A DNA stretch of 64,000 nucleotides from Trichobilharzia regenti. Lineage: Eukaryota; Platyhelminthes; Trematoda; Strigeidida; Schistosomatidae. The stretch spans positions 46,969,459-47,033,458 of the forward strand of contig OX235265.1 in NCBI GenBank assembly GCA_944472135.2, given 5' to 3'. A model generated the notes under the pieces. The model was not told the origin of the DNA. It saw only the letters and a list, made by a program, of their open reading frames with translations, and made no database searches. How positions within the stretch are numbered: position 1 is the stretch's first letter; each line of letters opens with the position of its first letter. This document shows positions 10,999-23,039 of the stretch, piece by piece. The translations under genes and the position numbers were made by a program.

Positions 10999-11715
10999 TA
11001 CTTAGATCGATAAGATAACAATTCAGTTGAATTATGTATATATATATGTATGTATATAGGAAAATTCAAACTAGATAAAATCGAAATTTTCATCGTAAAC
11101 TGAATTACTTACTAGTCAACTATGTTTTATATCAACACGTTCATTTTGTTTTACAGACCACCCATATGTACAGTTTCGCTCGCTTTCTCTGTCTCTCTTT
11201 CAGGTGCATAAGTTTCAATAAGTGTACATCACATATGATTTGTATAATAAATAATAAATAATTCAGGTAAGAAAAAAGAATAATGGCATTGAAGAGAGTT
11301 AGCATATTTTCGAGAAAGTAAGACTATGTGGTCCGACTTGTATTTTTATACCTTATTTCAACTTTTAAGGATGACTTCCCATAAGTTTTATGGTCGAGAT
11401 ATATCTAAAGTGTCTTCTGTGATATAAAATGCTTATTGTAGTATTGTACCCTGATGATGAAGACGCCACTTATATGCTTGTTATTAGTAGATATTTTTAG
11501 AGCATATTTCAGATGATTTAGAAAAAAGCGGTGTAAGACGGTGGCCTGGCCACTGAATTACCCTAGAGTTCAATATTGTTTAATTTAATGGAAAGAGGTA
11601 AAAGGTAAATAGTCGGGAAAAGGCGATTGACGGACTGCCTTGTTAGAACAGTTGGTATGATTAAATCTAGTAATTCTAGTGTATTTAGAACGGCTGGCAA
11701 TGTAAAAATGACAAT
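10321..11715. other. Intergenic with a long (TA)n tract
   Basis: Apart from the TA repeat at 10911-10994, nothing was recognised. The small frame overlapping the TA repeat encodes only alternating Tyr-Ile and is not a gene. Confidence 0.5.
10911..10994. repeat. (TA)n microsatellite, about 84 bp
   Basis: Uninterrupted TA dinucleotide run, with shorter TA/TG runs beyond it at 11037-11056. Likely polymorphic and cruciform-prone. Confidence 0.95.
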
Positions 11716-11719
11716 TATT

Positions 11720-12945
11720 ATTATTGTTCCCTTGGGTTCCTAGTGGAACATGGGGCTTCAACTACACGTCTCCACTTGCCACTTCTGTCTCCGGCTGTCG
11801 TACTTTTCACCTCCATCCATGTTAGTCTATACTCTTTCAACTCCTCTCTCTTCACACCATCTCCTCCATGTCACCCTTACACTGACGTCCCACTCACCGC
11901 CGCTTCCCTTTCGGCCTGGTTCCACTCGAGCTATGGCCTGACGCGCGCGCGCGCGATGTCACCCAGCAGCCTCCTCAGCCACGAGTGTCCAGTCCATCTC
12001 CACTCCATCTCCTGCATACTTGCTGGTTGGCGATTGGTTCTTGTTTAGTCTGTTCCCAGCCATAGTTTCTTGATGGTGATTCTTTCCGGCCCCCCGGCCA
12101 TCTGATCTTCAGCATAGATTCAGCGAAGACAGTTGTTGGTTGATGAAGGTCTGGTCTGCAACAGGCTGTTGGAAATACCTGTTCTTTGTGACCCGCCCGC
12201 CAAGTTTCTGATCGATCCGTATAGAAGAACTGACTGACTTGACGTTGTTTGTATTGAAAATCCGACCGAACTCTGTTGTTGATCCTGGCTGAGTGACGAA
12301 GATTTCCAGATTGGTTTCAGTTTGATGAATGTGCTTCTCGCCTTCCTGATTCTCGCTCGATTTGACATCCTCGTCCGTTCCGACTTCCTTTAGTTGAGAC
12401 AATGCCCAATGCTAGATAAGTGAGTGAATGAAGTAACCTCTTTCAAATCCCTCCCATTGGCTCTCGATATTGCTTTTGTTGTTGTTGTTGGTTGGTTGGT
12501 TATTTTCATCACCTCCGTCTTGTCTATGTTCACCTGGAGTCCCCTATTCGCCGGCTGCTTCTTCGACCAGTCTGTCGGTCGGTTTTCGCTCGCTTGTAAG
12601 TCTTCGATTTTGTGTGACATCAAACATAAATCATCCAGGCGCGAAATCCAGGTCTTCTAGGTTCTTCACGTCGGCTGGTCCAGGATATCCCTCCCCGTCT
12701 TCTCGTTTCCCACTCACTGTCTGACGCATAATCCAGTCAGTCCACTACAATTAGGAATATCATTGGTGATAGATAATAAGCACCCTTGTCTGACTCCTTC
12801 CTGTGTTTACTGCAAACGCCTCGCCGAGTTTTCCGTTGTGGATCACTTGACATGTGCTGTTGTCGTACAGCTGTTGAATAAGGTTGATGAATATTTGGGG
12901 TACACCGTAGTACTCGAGTAGTTTCCAAATTAGTTCGCGGTCAAA
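11720..12945 (-). mobile_element. RTE-type LINE, 5' truncated, young but broken
   Basis: On the minus strand it opens at 'DRELIWKLLEYYGVPQIFINLIQQL', inside the palm of the RT. It continues through 'NGKLGEAFAVNTG', 'MMSHKIEDLQASEN', 'LQVNIDKTEVMKIT', 'ARIRKARSTFIKLKPIWKSS' and a GC-rich 3' segment containing (CG)n at 11941-11954. Frameshifts and stops occur throughout. It ends beside 'ttattattgttccc' (reverse (AAT)n tail). It is closely similar to the copies at 17.8 and 42.0 kb, so this subfamily was active most recently. Confidence 0.85.
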
Positions 12946-13340
12946 AATAACAATACCAGACAAGAAATAACTAAGCGTCAAAGACCTAATTTAGTGTTGT
13001 TTCTAAATTTCCAAGTATTGTTAAACATGTGCTCAAAAGTCTACATCTTAAAGGTTCAGCGTCATTTAACAGCACCATAAGTTCAACACCTGGCCGATAC
13101 AGAACACCAGATCAACATAGTAGAATCATTCGATGTGGTGAACAGACAAAGCACTTATTTACTACTTGGAATTGTTGAAGCTACCTACGACTATCCGAAG
13201 AGTTAATTCTGAATCATATGTACAAAAAAGGATGTTACTAACTTACTACTATCTTGTTTAGCACTAACTCACAATAACTTGTAGAAATTTCATTTCATTT
13301 TTTATAACGTAACCCGATAGTTGTTATTTTCTATTTGTTT
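12946..13340. other. Intergenic; nothing recognised
   Basis: AT-rich, without recognised repeats or coding signals. Confidence 0.3.
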
Positions 13341-13344
13341 GCGT

Positions 13345-13552
13345 TTAAGGTTGAACATAAGGCTTCAAGCTAGGGTTCTGAAGTCTCAGTAGCAATGGTT
13401 TCTTTTTCACGGGGTAGGGTCGCTAGCCTCAAGCCTAGCCTTCCCTCTTCACCAGCCTTACAACCAATTTAGTGAGGTTTATGAGTGCATCGGCCGAGGA
13501 TCGAACCCCGGACCACGTGGGTATTTGGACAGCGTTCTACAGGCGTATTAAT
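13345..13552 (-). repeat. Repeat family B SINE, nearly full length
   Basis: The plus strand carries the reverse of the family: 'aaggcttcaagctagggttctgaag', 'cggggtagggtcgctagcctcaagcctagccttccctcttcaccagcc', then 'gcatcggccgaggatcgaaccccggaccacgtggg'. The A box is decayed. Confidence 0.7.
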
Positions 13553-14480
13553 CTATTTTCATACAAATTCCTAATGCCTTTATTGTCCTTGACCTATTTC
13601 ATTTAGGGTGAATAACTTTGCAGGTGATAAGGTAGACCTGACATCTCCATTTATGCGAGAATGCCCTTCAATTCCCGAACATTCTTCTCTGTTCAATATA
13701 TTATGTCTCCATTTTGATTATAATTTATGAGATTTATTTCTCGTATAGTTTATACCTCGTCTCCATTTTTGGCATCTTACTCCACTCTGATAAAATGAAC
13801 TGGATATTCAGTTAAAATATGTTTAAATCACATTCATTGCTTATCTGGTTTAATATTAAGGTTGTACGCAGATGAGAAAAATGCTTTGAAACAAAATGAA
13901 TTCCCTTCATCCCACAAAACGTGTCCTTATTGCGTTATTCAAATGTTCAAGTAGTACACCATTTTGTGTTGTTACTATACCCTTTGGCTCCATATCAGTA
14001 TACAGCATGTTTTACAGACAGGAGTGCAATTTATTCAACTTAGAAAGTGTCTTTGCTAAAATTTATGAATCAGTTGAAATCACTTCAGATAAGCCTAACG
14101 AAAATTTCGTTAACCTATTTTTCAATCAATTTACAAATAATATATACTGGCTAACTACCTGAGGACTGAGATCCCCTTTGTTTGACAGTCAACGGTTGAC
14201 GAAACATGTTTTATGTTACTCATTTATAGTACTGTTTTCATTTCAAACCCTCTGACGAACAAATCACAGTAAGCTCCATATTGTAGGTGTGAAAATGTAA
14301 ATACCGATAAATGTGATATTTAGAAAAAACAACAAATTGAGTAGAGATATACATTCCTTTTCAGCTATTTCCTCACCAATGGTTCTTCATTAAAACATAG
14401 TTCTAAAATAATATATTAAAATTATACCAGTCATATGGTTATGTATTAATGAGTAAAAAAACCGGCGATTTCGGGGTAGA
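13553..14480. other. Unassigned region; one unrecognised open frame
   Basis: A plus-strand 88-codon frame (13896-14162) has ordinary amino-acid composition (no simple repeat) but I do not recognise it and see no domain. Splice signals around it are weak. It may be a transposon fragment. Confidence 0.25.
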
Positions 14481-14481
14481 T

Positions 14482-14745
14482 CATTATTATTCCCTTGGGT
14501 TCCAAGTGACACATGGAGCTTCAACAACACGTCGTAACTTTTTTCTATTTTCTGCTGTCCTCTTCAGCTGGCTGGGCCATGATTGCCCATAATCTCTCAT
14601 CTCCTCCTCTTAAGGGACCTCCACTATGTCACCCTCACACCGACAACCCACTTGTCGCTCCCTATTGGAATTCCACTGAAGTGATGGGCTGCATTGTACA
14701 CGATGTCATTCTGAGGCGTCCTCAATCGTTTTGAGGTGAATGACA
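14482..14745 (-). mobile_element. RTE-type LINE 3' terminal fragment
   Basis: The plus strand begins 'tcattattattcccttgggttccaagtgacacatggagcttcaacaacacg', the reverse of the RTE 3' end, and continues into the 'ctcctcttaagg..cactatgtcaccctcacaccgac' segment shared with other copies. Only the last 250 bp or so remain. Confidence 0.7.
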
Positions 14746-15221
14746 GTTGAAAATAACTTCTTATAGACACACAGGATTGGCTTATTCATATGAATCCCGA
14801 TTACCCGTTTTGTATGTAAAAGTTAGACTCATATATTATGAGAAAGGTTGGATAAGATGAAATAGGTAACTTTAAAATCTCTGTTAGTGCCGATTTGATA
14901 TCGGTCGTTTGTCTAACCAAGACGTGTGATGTTCAGAAATGTAATGATGAACTTGCCTAGTTGTGGGTGCAATATAACTAGCCCTACACAAACAGTTAAA
15001 CTGGTAAGTGGACATGAGAAAGACGAAACTAGGTAGTTTGTCTTTATTTTGAGGAGTCAGTTTTGATTGTCCGGTTGAGAAACAGCATACCCAACTTCAT
15101 TAAAGATGCTTCTGAAGGCTTTTCTAAAACGCGATATATAATTTCACTGCAGGCGTATCCCATGAACTGCAATTATCAGCACACCAATTTTATAAAATAG
15201 TAGACACCCTGGATTTATTTA

Positions 15222-15412
15222 TTCCTTTACGTTCGGAGTGGAACATATGGCATAGCAGTGGGTTTTTTTCCGGGGTAGGGTTGCTAGCCTCAAGCCCAGC
15301 CTTCCTTCTTTACCAGCGTTACTACCTGCTTGGCTAGGTAGAGGAGTGTGTCGGCTGAGGATAGATCCCCGGACCACATGCGTAGTTGGCGAGTGTTCTA
15401 CCGCTGAAGCAC
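15222..15412 (-). repeat. Repeat family B SINE, nearly full length
   Basis: Reverse of the family: 'tcctttacgttcggagtggaacatatgg' (tail), 'ccggggtagggttgctagcctcaagcccagccttcc', 'gtgtcggctgaggatagatccccggaccac', and 'gctgaagcaccgatcg' (head). It lies against the Penelope fragment, apparently inserted at its edge. Confidence 0.7.
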
Positions 15413-15413
15413 C

Positions 15414-15662
15414 GATCGATCTTGGATTTCGTGTTTTCTAAATCCATATATTGTTTCATAAATGCCATAGAACATTCGTTTCTATTTAAAAGATGATGGA
15501 TATTATTAACTTCTTTGTTCAGTGTTTTATATGAACAAATAACTTTTGCACGACGAACAAAACGTTTGAACGAATTTCCTTTACATCGTAGTAGGACGAA
15601 ACTCAAAAAGTGAGTGATCTTCACGGTTGATGTAGGTTTTCTGTGTATGCTTGTTTTCACTG
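15414..15662 (-). pseudogene. Penelope-like element RT fragment
   Basis: The minus-strand frame reads 'TSIHRKPTSTVKITHFLSF', then 'KGNSFKRFVRRAKVICSYKTL' and 'NIHHLLNRNECSMAFMKQYM'. These match the segment after the catalytic box of Penelope-like RTs ('..YRKPT.T..Y.HF..', '..RA..IC....L..E'). Its C-terminal part is close in type to the element at 9-10 kb, but the piece overlaps a different portion. No other part of the element is present. Confidence 0.65.
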
Positions 15663-15889
15663 TTCTTCCACCTACTCATTTTGTCACTAGAAAGTTTAAA
15701 AATGAGATAGTTATTCAGTTCTTCTTCCTTAGTAAAAAAATGGCAGTTGGATGAGCTCTGATGAATTTTTATATTATGCTTAGAATATATTATGCCTTAG
15801 AATAATAAATGCATCATCTACATAAAAACAGCAGGAATTCAATTCATTTATTCAATCTTTCAGAGGACTATTCTCTAGTTTCACTAGGG

Positions 15890-16325
15890 TTATGAAATCC
15901 TGTAACCAATCAAATCCCTACAAACCTACACTTGAATGACAATGAGATACTCACTAGCGACTTGCCCTATTCAGGTAGGTAGTTACCTGGGGTTCTAGTG
16001 AGAAGTCATGAACAGTAAGGTGCAGCAGGTTGGGTGTGATGACAACTACTCGCCGAAGACATTGGCTAGCGGTCGCGCTATGTCGTGAATTGGTAGAAGT
16101 TAGAATTCATGGGCTGGCCATTGGGTTGGGTCCCAGTGGATTAATGGTCTACGAGCTAGCTAGCCTTGTAACCAGGTCTTGGTTTCGAACCCTGGTGGTG
16201 AGTGCGTACTGGTGAGGAGTTCCAAACCAGGATGAAACAGCTGTCCAGTACTCCCAGGTTTTCCAGTGGTTCTCTAACCAATGTCACCTCATAATGAAAT
16301 CCTGTATTTACTAGGGTTAGTTAGA
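15890..16325 (+). repeat. Repeat family A (hammerhead SINE), full length with a second tail in front
   Basis: It starts with the family tail ('atgaaatcctgtaaccaatcaaatccctacaaacc') and then a full unit: 'gagaagtcatgaacag..', 'gaattggtagaagttagaattcatgggc', 'gtcccagtggattaatggtctacgagc' (A-box like), 'ttggtttcgaaccctgg' (B box) and 'gtactggtgaggagttccaaaccaggatgaaacagctgtccagtactccc'. In the ribozyme, C3 is G and stem II has weakened pairs. The tail-then-head order implies tandem units, as in satellite-like Sm-alpha arrays. Confidence 0.75.
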
Positions 16326-17355
16326 CTCAACGGGGATCTCATAGCAGCACCATCTAATTTCAAATCCCTGTTAAACGGAAATCGTATGTTCATCACGAAT
16401 CTTAAAAGAAGCTCATATAATAATGAAGACACATGATTACTAATCTTTATACTTTCAATTGTCCTTTCATCATACGTACAATCTATTGTTTATTTGAGTG
16501 GCACATAGATGAATAAAGAAGATACACATTCTTTCCATAAATTCACACTCTCTTTTACATTGTGATTGACAATTTTCTTCTGAAATCATTGTAAAAGTTA
16601 TACCAACCATTCCTTAGTTGTGTAGTATAGTAAGTTAGATATTATCAAGGACTAACCTAACCTACAAGCGGCTTTTTAATCCTTTAGCGAACCACATAAC
16701 CTTGATATCATTTAGTGTTTCACATAAACTTGCTAGAATGTTTGTTATCTTGCTGTATCAGCGGTAGCAAGGAAGCCTTGAAGCAACAAAATGCTAAAAA
16801 TGCGTTAGTTAGCAACCTCGTGTAACCTTTAATTTGAATACAAATACACCCTGCATGGGTATTTGTTGTTGTTGTAAAATTACCCCAAATATATTACCAA
16901 CTCAAATATGCAATGATATACATTGGTGACAAAAACATAAGAAGAAGAATTCACGGTTTCTGGAAGGACACAGTGAAAGGATAAATAAAGTCACATCTAA
17001 AGTTTAAGCAAACTTAGTAGATATTTTGATCGTAGCTATTGGTAAGCAAAAGTGTATGTTTACAAAAAAAAGTCTATCATAGATATTAATAGTAAATATT
17101 TTTGTCTGGATATTCACACAGATTTACGGCGGGAAATCCTAAATATTGTCTAGATATTATTTGACAATCATTATTACTCGTCGCGTTGATGTATGCTTCA
17201 CATATTTTTAAACTAATGGACTGAAGGTACAAACTTCTAGATGTTATTGCCCTTATTGTGCATCTTTAGCGTCAAGCATAACTTGATTATTGATCAATTA
17301 GATGACTACTTTCGCGAATTTCTTGAACATAAATCTGTAGCATCAAATTAAAATT
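16326..17355. other. Intergenic; nothing recognised
   Basis: AT-rich sequence without repeats or coding signals that I recognise. Confidence 0.3.
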
Positions 17356-17357
17356 GT

Positions 17358-17598
17358 TCTTATTATTATTATTCCCTCGAGTTCCGATTAGATCACACGA
17401 CTTCAGCAGTGACACTGAGACTTTACCCTGTTTTCGGCAGTCTTTTTTACATTGCTTCATGATTTTTGTGTCATCCCCGGATACCTGACTGGTCTTTCCC
17501 CGCTTGAATTCCACCCAAGGGTTTGGCGAGTGATATCACTCAATGATCCTCTCAGTGTATGTTTAATCCATCCCCAGTTTATCCTCTAGTCAAGTAAA
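17358..17598 (-). mobile_element. RTE-type LINE 3' terminal fragment, old
   Basis: The plus strand begins '(tta)n ttattccctcgagttccgattagatcacacgacttcagcag', the reverse of the RTE 3' end, and continues with 'ttccacccaagggtttggcgagtgatatcactcaatg'. Highly diverged. Confidence 0.55.
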
Positions 17599-17814
17599 AA
17601 ATAACATCAAGACCTCTCTGAAGTTGACGAGCTTATAACAAAGTTATGACAGATTAATTATTTGTGTCTTCAATATTTGATCAGGGTAAATTAATGCATT
17701 TTACAAAGTCTATTATTATAAAGTTAGAAAATAAAGTCAATTTCAAGAATATTGGGAATAATTTTCTTCTTTTTTCTGTTGATTACATCAATGAAATTGA
17801 ATAAATAAATTGAA

Positions 17815-18485
17815 TAAACGAACGAGGATGTCAAATCGAGCGAGAATCGGGAAGGCGAGCGAGAAACACATTCATCAACCTGAAACCAATCTAATCTGGA
17901 TCCTTCGTCATTCAGTCAGCATCAACAACAAAATTCCGTCGGATTTTCAATACAAACGTCAAGTCAGTCAGTTCTTCTATACGGATCGATCAGAAACTTG
18001 GCGGGCGGGTCACAAAGAATATTTACAACAGCCTGTTGCAGACCAGACCTTCATCAACTAACAACTGTCTTCGCTGAATCTATACTGAAGATCAGATGGC
18101 CGGGGGGCCGGAAAGAATCACCAACAAGAAACTGTGGCTGGGAACAGACTAAACAAGAACCAATCGCCAACCAGCAAGTATGCAGGAGATGGAGTGGAGA
18201 TGGACTGGACACTCGTGGCTGAGGAGGCTGCTGGGTGACATCGCGCGCGCGCGCGTCAGGCCATAGCTCGAGTGGAACCAGGCCGAAAGGGAAGCGGCGG
18301 TGAGTGGGACGTCAGTGTAAGGGTGACATGGAGGAGATGGTGTGAAGAGAGAGGAGTTGAAAGAGTATCGACTAACATGGATGGAGGTGAAAAGTACGAC
18401 AGCCGGAGACAGAAGTGGCAAGTGGAGACGTGCAGTTGAAGCCCTATGTTCCACTTGGAACCCCAGGCAACAATAATAATAAATT
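17815..18485 (+). mobile_element. RTE-type LINE 3' half, young
   Basis: The plus strand starts 'gaacgaggatgtcaaatcgagcgagaatcgggaaggcgag' and runs through 'NRARIGKA..', the 'GHKEYLQQPVADQTFIN' segment, (CG)n at 18242-18255 and 'ttgaagccctatgttccacttggaaccccagg' to (AAT)n. It is the same subfamily and nearly the same sequence as the copies at 11.7 and 42.9 kb. The reading frame is broken. Confidence 0.8.
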
Positions 18486-18865
18486 AAAATCAATTACAGT
18501 AAATTATTAATTACAATGAAACTCTAAGTTGTGTTTGTCAAATGTTGATTGTACCGCTGGACTATATAAAAAAATCGTTTTCATTTAACAATGGCACCTG
18601 AGACTGTAAGCAAATTTTCTGTTTCGTACATTTGTAAAAAATCTAGAGCATACAAAATGGAATTGATTCAATTCATTTCATTGCGCACAAAGTTTATTGT
18701 TCTTGATGATCAAAAGTTCTAAGTGTTCTAAGATATTCATATAACGGTAAGGAGAGTTTTGCGCGTACGTGGGTGTAATGTGGAGGAGATCGTGTGGGCG
18801 AGAGATATGAGCCATATAAGAGCCATTGTGAAGCTGGTTAAAGTGAACTGCAGAGAACATAATTT
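18486..18865. other. Intergenic; nothing recognised
   Basis: Short AT-rich stretch. No gene or repeat was recognised. Confidence 0.3.
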
Positions 18866-18943
18866 TTTAAATTTTATTTTGATTATAGCTTGATTTTACA
18901 GTGTACTTTTGGTACAAGTATGGAATTTTCAGCATAGCACCAC
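18866..18943 (-). repeat. 3' tail of a SINE/LINE family, isolated
   Basis: Its reverse complement ('tgctgaaaattccatacttgtaccaaaagtacactgtaaaatcaagctataatcaaaataaaat') matches the tail of the SINE at 35.65-35.72 kb. Only the 3' end is present, as expected for target-primed insertion with strong 5' truncation. Confidence 0.6.
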
Positions 18944-19875
18944 GAGGTGTGCAACATAGATAGCACTGAAATAGAAACCAAGTCCGAAATTAAATATCTT
19001 GGCGTCAATCTATCTGCTGATCTTTCCTGGTCGTCTCATATCTTCATGATTTCTAAGAAAATATTCCGTCTTACCTTCTACATCAAGAAGTTAATACATT
19101 CTGGAATAACCCAACCCTTACTCTTACGATTCGCCAACTCTTGCATTCTGCCTATTATTCTCTATTGTTCCCACTTAGTTTTTCCAGGGCTACTGAAGAA
19201 AGACTACACCTTATTACGCAGGATGTTAAAGGTTGTCAGCAGGGTAAGCAGTTTGCCACTTAACTAGCTCGTTAATATTCTGGTCGACAGGCACTTGGGC
19301 TCATGTGAAAAATGGGCTCAATACATTCTGTCTAACTCACACAATCCTCTTCATTCACAACTCTCCCCTTGTATCTCATAAGGCAGGACCAGAAGCCTAT
19401 ATAGAAAACTATATGCTCGCACTAGCAAGTACAAAAACTCAACTATACCCTACTTGGCTCGCGTTCTGTGCGATAAAGAAAGCATTAGGCGTGATACCTA
19501 TAACTTATTAAATAGTCAGTAGAATAACTGGATCTCGTCTTTCCAACTCATATCAATTATAGCTTTCTTTCTTTCTTTTCCATTTCTCTCTCTCTGTTTT
19601 TTCTCTGTTATGTGCTGCTTTGTTTCTTTCTTCTGCTTACGCCAGTAAATATGCTAGAATCTCCTTTTCTAACACCTTCAAACACTGTTCAATTTTTGGC
19701 TTTGCTACCGACATGCCAATATGTTGTTGTCTAAACTAACTGAGATTACCCTTAATCTATGTGGAATTTTATTTGTTGTTAATGTACTAACTGGATGCAA
19801 TACTGTAGTAAAATGCTGAGAATTTCATTCTGTTTCACAAGTACTGTTTTGGAATAAAGCAAACTATTATTATTA
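18944..19875 (+). pseudogene. Non-LTR retrotransposon 3' fragment (post-RT region)
   Basis: Two broken frames (18947-19267 and 19305-19511) encode the region after the RT palm: 'KSEIKYLGVNLSADLSWSSHI', 'FANSCILPIILYCSHLVFPGLLKKDY', and further on a C-terminal segment. 'YLGV.L...L.W..HI' and '..ILPI..Y' are hallmarks of jockey/CR1-type non-LTR elements after the catalytic box. The 3' UTR runs to 'aaagcaaactattattattac'. EN and most of the RT are missing. Only a stop and a frameshift split the remainder. Confidence 0.65.
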
Positions 19876-19879
19876 CAAA

Positions 19880-20700
19880 TTTTGCAAGCCGACCATTGAT
19901 ATCAAACCATGTGAATGGTCGGCGACAGTACTAACCGCTTTGCCACCGACTCACAGGATGAAATGGTGATGTGTTGCTGAAAGCCTTATGTTCTACTCGG
20001 AACCCAAGGGAATAATAATGATAATAACAATACTGTTAGAAGGGCTTTATTTTTGATTCCCATCATTTGATTTTTAGATATAAACAGATTGGAAATGTGT
20101 ACACGTTTTAGCAATATTCACAAACAATTTATAATGTTACTTTTAGGCTTTCAGCATACTCTTGTAGCCATACTTAATTCGTCTTTGACCTCTTTCTTGA
20201 TATTATGCTCTGTAATTATTAATTCTTAGCAGGGTGTTTACTGTGCTGCAATGACTATTAGTGCTTTTAGACTAATTTTTTTTATTGTGTGAATATCTTC
20301 AATCTACACAACAACAACAACAAACACAACAAAGAAAAGAACACAAAATCCACGATGACCGATAGTAATTATTTTAAGTAAATAGTGTGTGTGTGTGCGT
20401 GTGTGTGATGTGTTAAATCTTTACTATGTATCTCTACTTATCACAAAATCGTGTCTATCATAATAAAAGTATAAGAGAGCGCTTAAATTAATTATTTAAT
20501 TACTCTTTCAGGGTTGTATACATACATATATCTACCTATATGTTTATTAATGACAGCCATATAAAAAAGTAATTATCATTGGTTTAAAAGTGCGTACAAT
20601 TATTAATAAGTTATTATTTACTTTTAACCGCATAAGATTTATCTCATATATTAGTAAATAAATAAATAGATTATTTATTCGCTGCCATTAGTTGCAGTTG
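19880..20700. other. Intergenic with SINE remnant and GT microsatellite
   Basis: A minus-strand family B head remnant (19885-19955, 'aatggtcggcgacagtactaaccgctttgccaccgac') is followed by a short RTE-like tail (19978-20015). A GT tract lies at 20385-20407. The rest is not recognised. Confidence 0.45.
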
Positions 20701-20702
20701 TG

Positions 20703-20905
20703 ATGAATCGGTGGTTCAGTGGGTAGAATGCTCGTCAACCATTGACGTACTCCTGAAACTCGCTTGACTAGTAGGTAAAGGTGGAAGGAAGGTCAGCTAT
20801 GAGATTAGCTGTCATCTACACTCTGTATGAAAAACAACATCACCGCAGCGACTGAAACTACAAAGCCTGGAGTCGTGTGTTCCACTAAGAATGGTCATTT
20901 CAAGC
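20703..20905 (+). repeat. Repeat family B SINE, diverged
   Basis: The head 'gaatcggtggttcagtgggtagaatgctcg' and the body 'aaggtggaaggaaggtcagctatgag', followed by 'tggagtcgtgtgttccactaagaa', follow the family order. Many changes, so it is an old copy. Confidence 0.5.
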
Positions 20906-20934
20906 AACATTTTTGGTGGAGATAGTTTTTATTT

Positions 20935-21735
20935 ACTTATCATTCGGTTAAGTTACAAGTGGGACATAGGGATTCTACGGAGCATATCCATTTCATCCGG
21001 TTGTTTATAGTCCTCTTTGTGTGGTTCCATGATGGCCCTTAAACCCTCATCTCCTCCTACTCACACGATCTCCTCCGTGTCACCCTCAGACCCGTGCTCA
21101 ACTTGTGGTTCCATATCAGAGTTCCATTTGAGGACCTAGAGTGGGGTGTGACTCAACAGTCTACTCAGGATGTGTCCAGTTCGTCTACGTTTCATTCTGC
21201 GTATTTGTTAGGTAATAGGTCGTCGGTTCGTTTGTTAACAGAGTTCCCTATTGCTTATCCTTTTTAGTCAGCTATCTGATCTCCATTATAGAGCCAGTGA
21301 ACAAGGGAAGCTGTTGATAAAAGTATGAAGCCTTTTTCAAAATCCTTTTTTTGTGACGCGTACTCCAAGTCTCTAATTCAAACAGAAGAAATGACTTAAC
21401 ATCAGTGTTAAAGATCAGCATCCTGTTCCTTATGCTGGCTGCAGTAGATTTCCACACTGATTTTAGAGTAATGAAGGTCTGTCTTGCTTGAAGTTGAAAC
21501 ATAGCCTCCTAAATAATTGAAAGAAGCAACTTCCTTTAGATTTCTCTCGTTGATAGTGATAGGTGATTGTTGTGGTTATAGTTGTTGCCTGGGCATTCTT
21601 CATCACTTCCATCTTCTCTATGTTCCCTTGAAATCCTGTCTTTCCTGCTGCTAATTTGTTGTTTTCCGTCTATCGGTTTTCGAGTTTGCTTGACTGTAGA
21701 CATAAATCATCCGCGAAGTTCGAATCTTACAGAAT
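20935..21735 (-). mobile_element. RTE-type LINE fragment, old
   Basis: The minus strand shows 'ARQTFITLKSVWKSTAASIRNRM', the C-terminal segment also present in the 24 and 32 kb copies, then a decayed 'MEIR' region and the 3' end. 5' truncated, with frameshifts. Confidence 0.65.
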
Positions 21736-22640
21736 AAATTAGGCATAAATTCTATTTCAGTTAAACAACTAACTCTACCATTTGGTCACATATTTATAAT
21801 ATCGTCAACAGGTTGACCAATTTTCCCACATACATATCCAGGTGGTCATAACCTAACTTCACTACTTCTACTACTACTACTAATAGTACTATTATTATTA
21901 TCATTACTGTTATTATTCAGTATATAATTTTTGTTCACTTTACTATTGTAAAATGCGCACTACATCTGTAGTTCTGATTTCATCATGGTTACTATGGTGG
22001 TCATTGTATACAGTTTACAATAAATGATTTAAAACAAATTCACAGTAGAAAATATAAAATAAGTGAGGAAAAAAAAGAAGATGAACAAATAATAATCTCC
22101 TCTTTACTTTATTCTCTCTCCATCCGTTTCATTTGTGTCTATAAGCATGAACCTGTATTTATTATGTATTATGAATATTATTATTATTATTATTATTACT
22201 ATTCCCCCTCCCCTTTCCGTTAGTTTATATTGCATATACACAAACATATACCTTATTGCGCCCTGCTGATACCATCCATTATGTTGTAGAAAAGTATATT
22301 TTTATGTTTGTGTGCAAGGAAGGTAGAGAAACAGAGAGAGAGAGAGAGAAGGAGGGAGTAATAAAGGAAAAGAAATAAGGATGTAGGTAATACTTTGTTG
22401 CATGAAACAGGTGCAACAGCTTTTTTTTCCTCTTGCCTCTTCCTTACCCTGTAAAGTTTCTTCCTCTTGCCAGTATATATAGGTGTGTGTGTGTGTGTTT
22501 GTGTACATGTGCGTATGTAGAAATACACACGTGCGCGAAAATCTCCGCTAAAGAATAAGGCAGTGATGGATAGCCTGGGATAGGATAGGATGGGCAAATA
22601 TTATTGTAATTCCTTTTTTTCCCACTTAATTTTTCTTTAT
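21736..22640. other. Intergenic with microsatellites
   Basis: Contains (ACT)n near 21866-21882, (ATT)n at 22178-22199, an AG tract at 22334-22349 and a GT tract at 22480-22500. The minus-strand frames here are composed of these repeats. Confidence 0.45.
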
Positions 22641-22679
22641 TTTTAATTTTTGGTTGGAGGATTTCATCATCAGCTAACA

Positions 22680-23000
22680 TCGGTTAAAGAAACATTGGGA
22701 AACCACGAGTGAATACTGGACAGCCGGTTCGTTAGCCTAGTTTGGGATCTTCAGTACCACCCATCCATCGCCAGTGTTCGAATCCAGGACCTTCTGGTTA
22801 CAAGGCGAGCTAGCTAATAGACCATTAAGTCACTGGGACCTATGAATTCTAACTTCTGCCAATTCATGACATAGCGTGACCACTTCATAATATCTTCTTC
22901 GATGAGTTACTGCCTCATCTTAAACCTGATGTATCCTACAGATCACGGCTTACCCGTAAAACCCCAGGTAACTGCCTGAATAAGGCTAATCGCTAGTGAG
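22680..23000 (-). repeat. Repeat family A (hammerhead SINE), full length
   Basis: The plus strand carries the reverse unit: 'tactggacagccggttcgttagcctagtttgggatcttcagtacc', 'gttcgaatccaggaccttctggttacaagg' (B box), 'gaattctaacttctgccaattcatgacatag', and 'cccaggtaactgcctgaataaggc' at the far end. The ribozyme keeps CTGAAGA but loses stem pairing and GAAA. Confidence 0.65.
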
Positions 23001-23039
23001 CGTCAGATCAATTTTCAGGAACTTTTTTTGTGGGGGTTT

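Noticed and set aside
10875..11093. Open frame made of alternating Tyr and Ile
   Set aside because: It is the translation of the (TA)n microsatellite.
11743..12048. 101-codon plus-strand frame rich in Ser, Pro and Leu (similar ones at 18149-18493 minus and 24403-24651 plus)
   Set aside because: Each is the antisense of the RTE LINE 3' segment on the opposite strand; no independent coding evidence.
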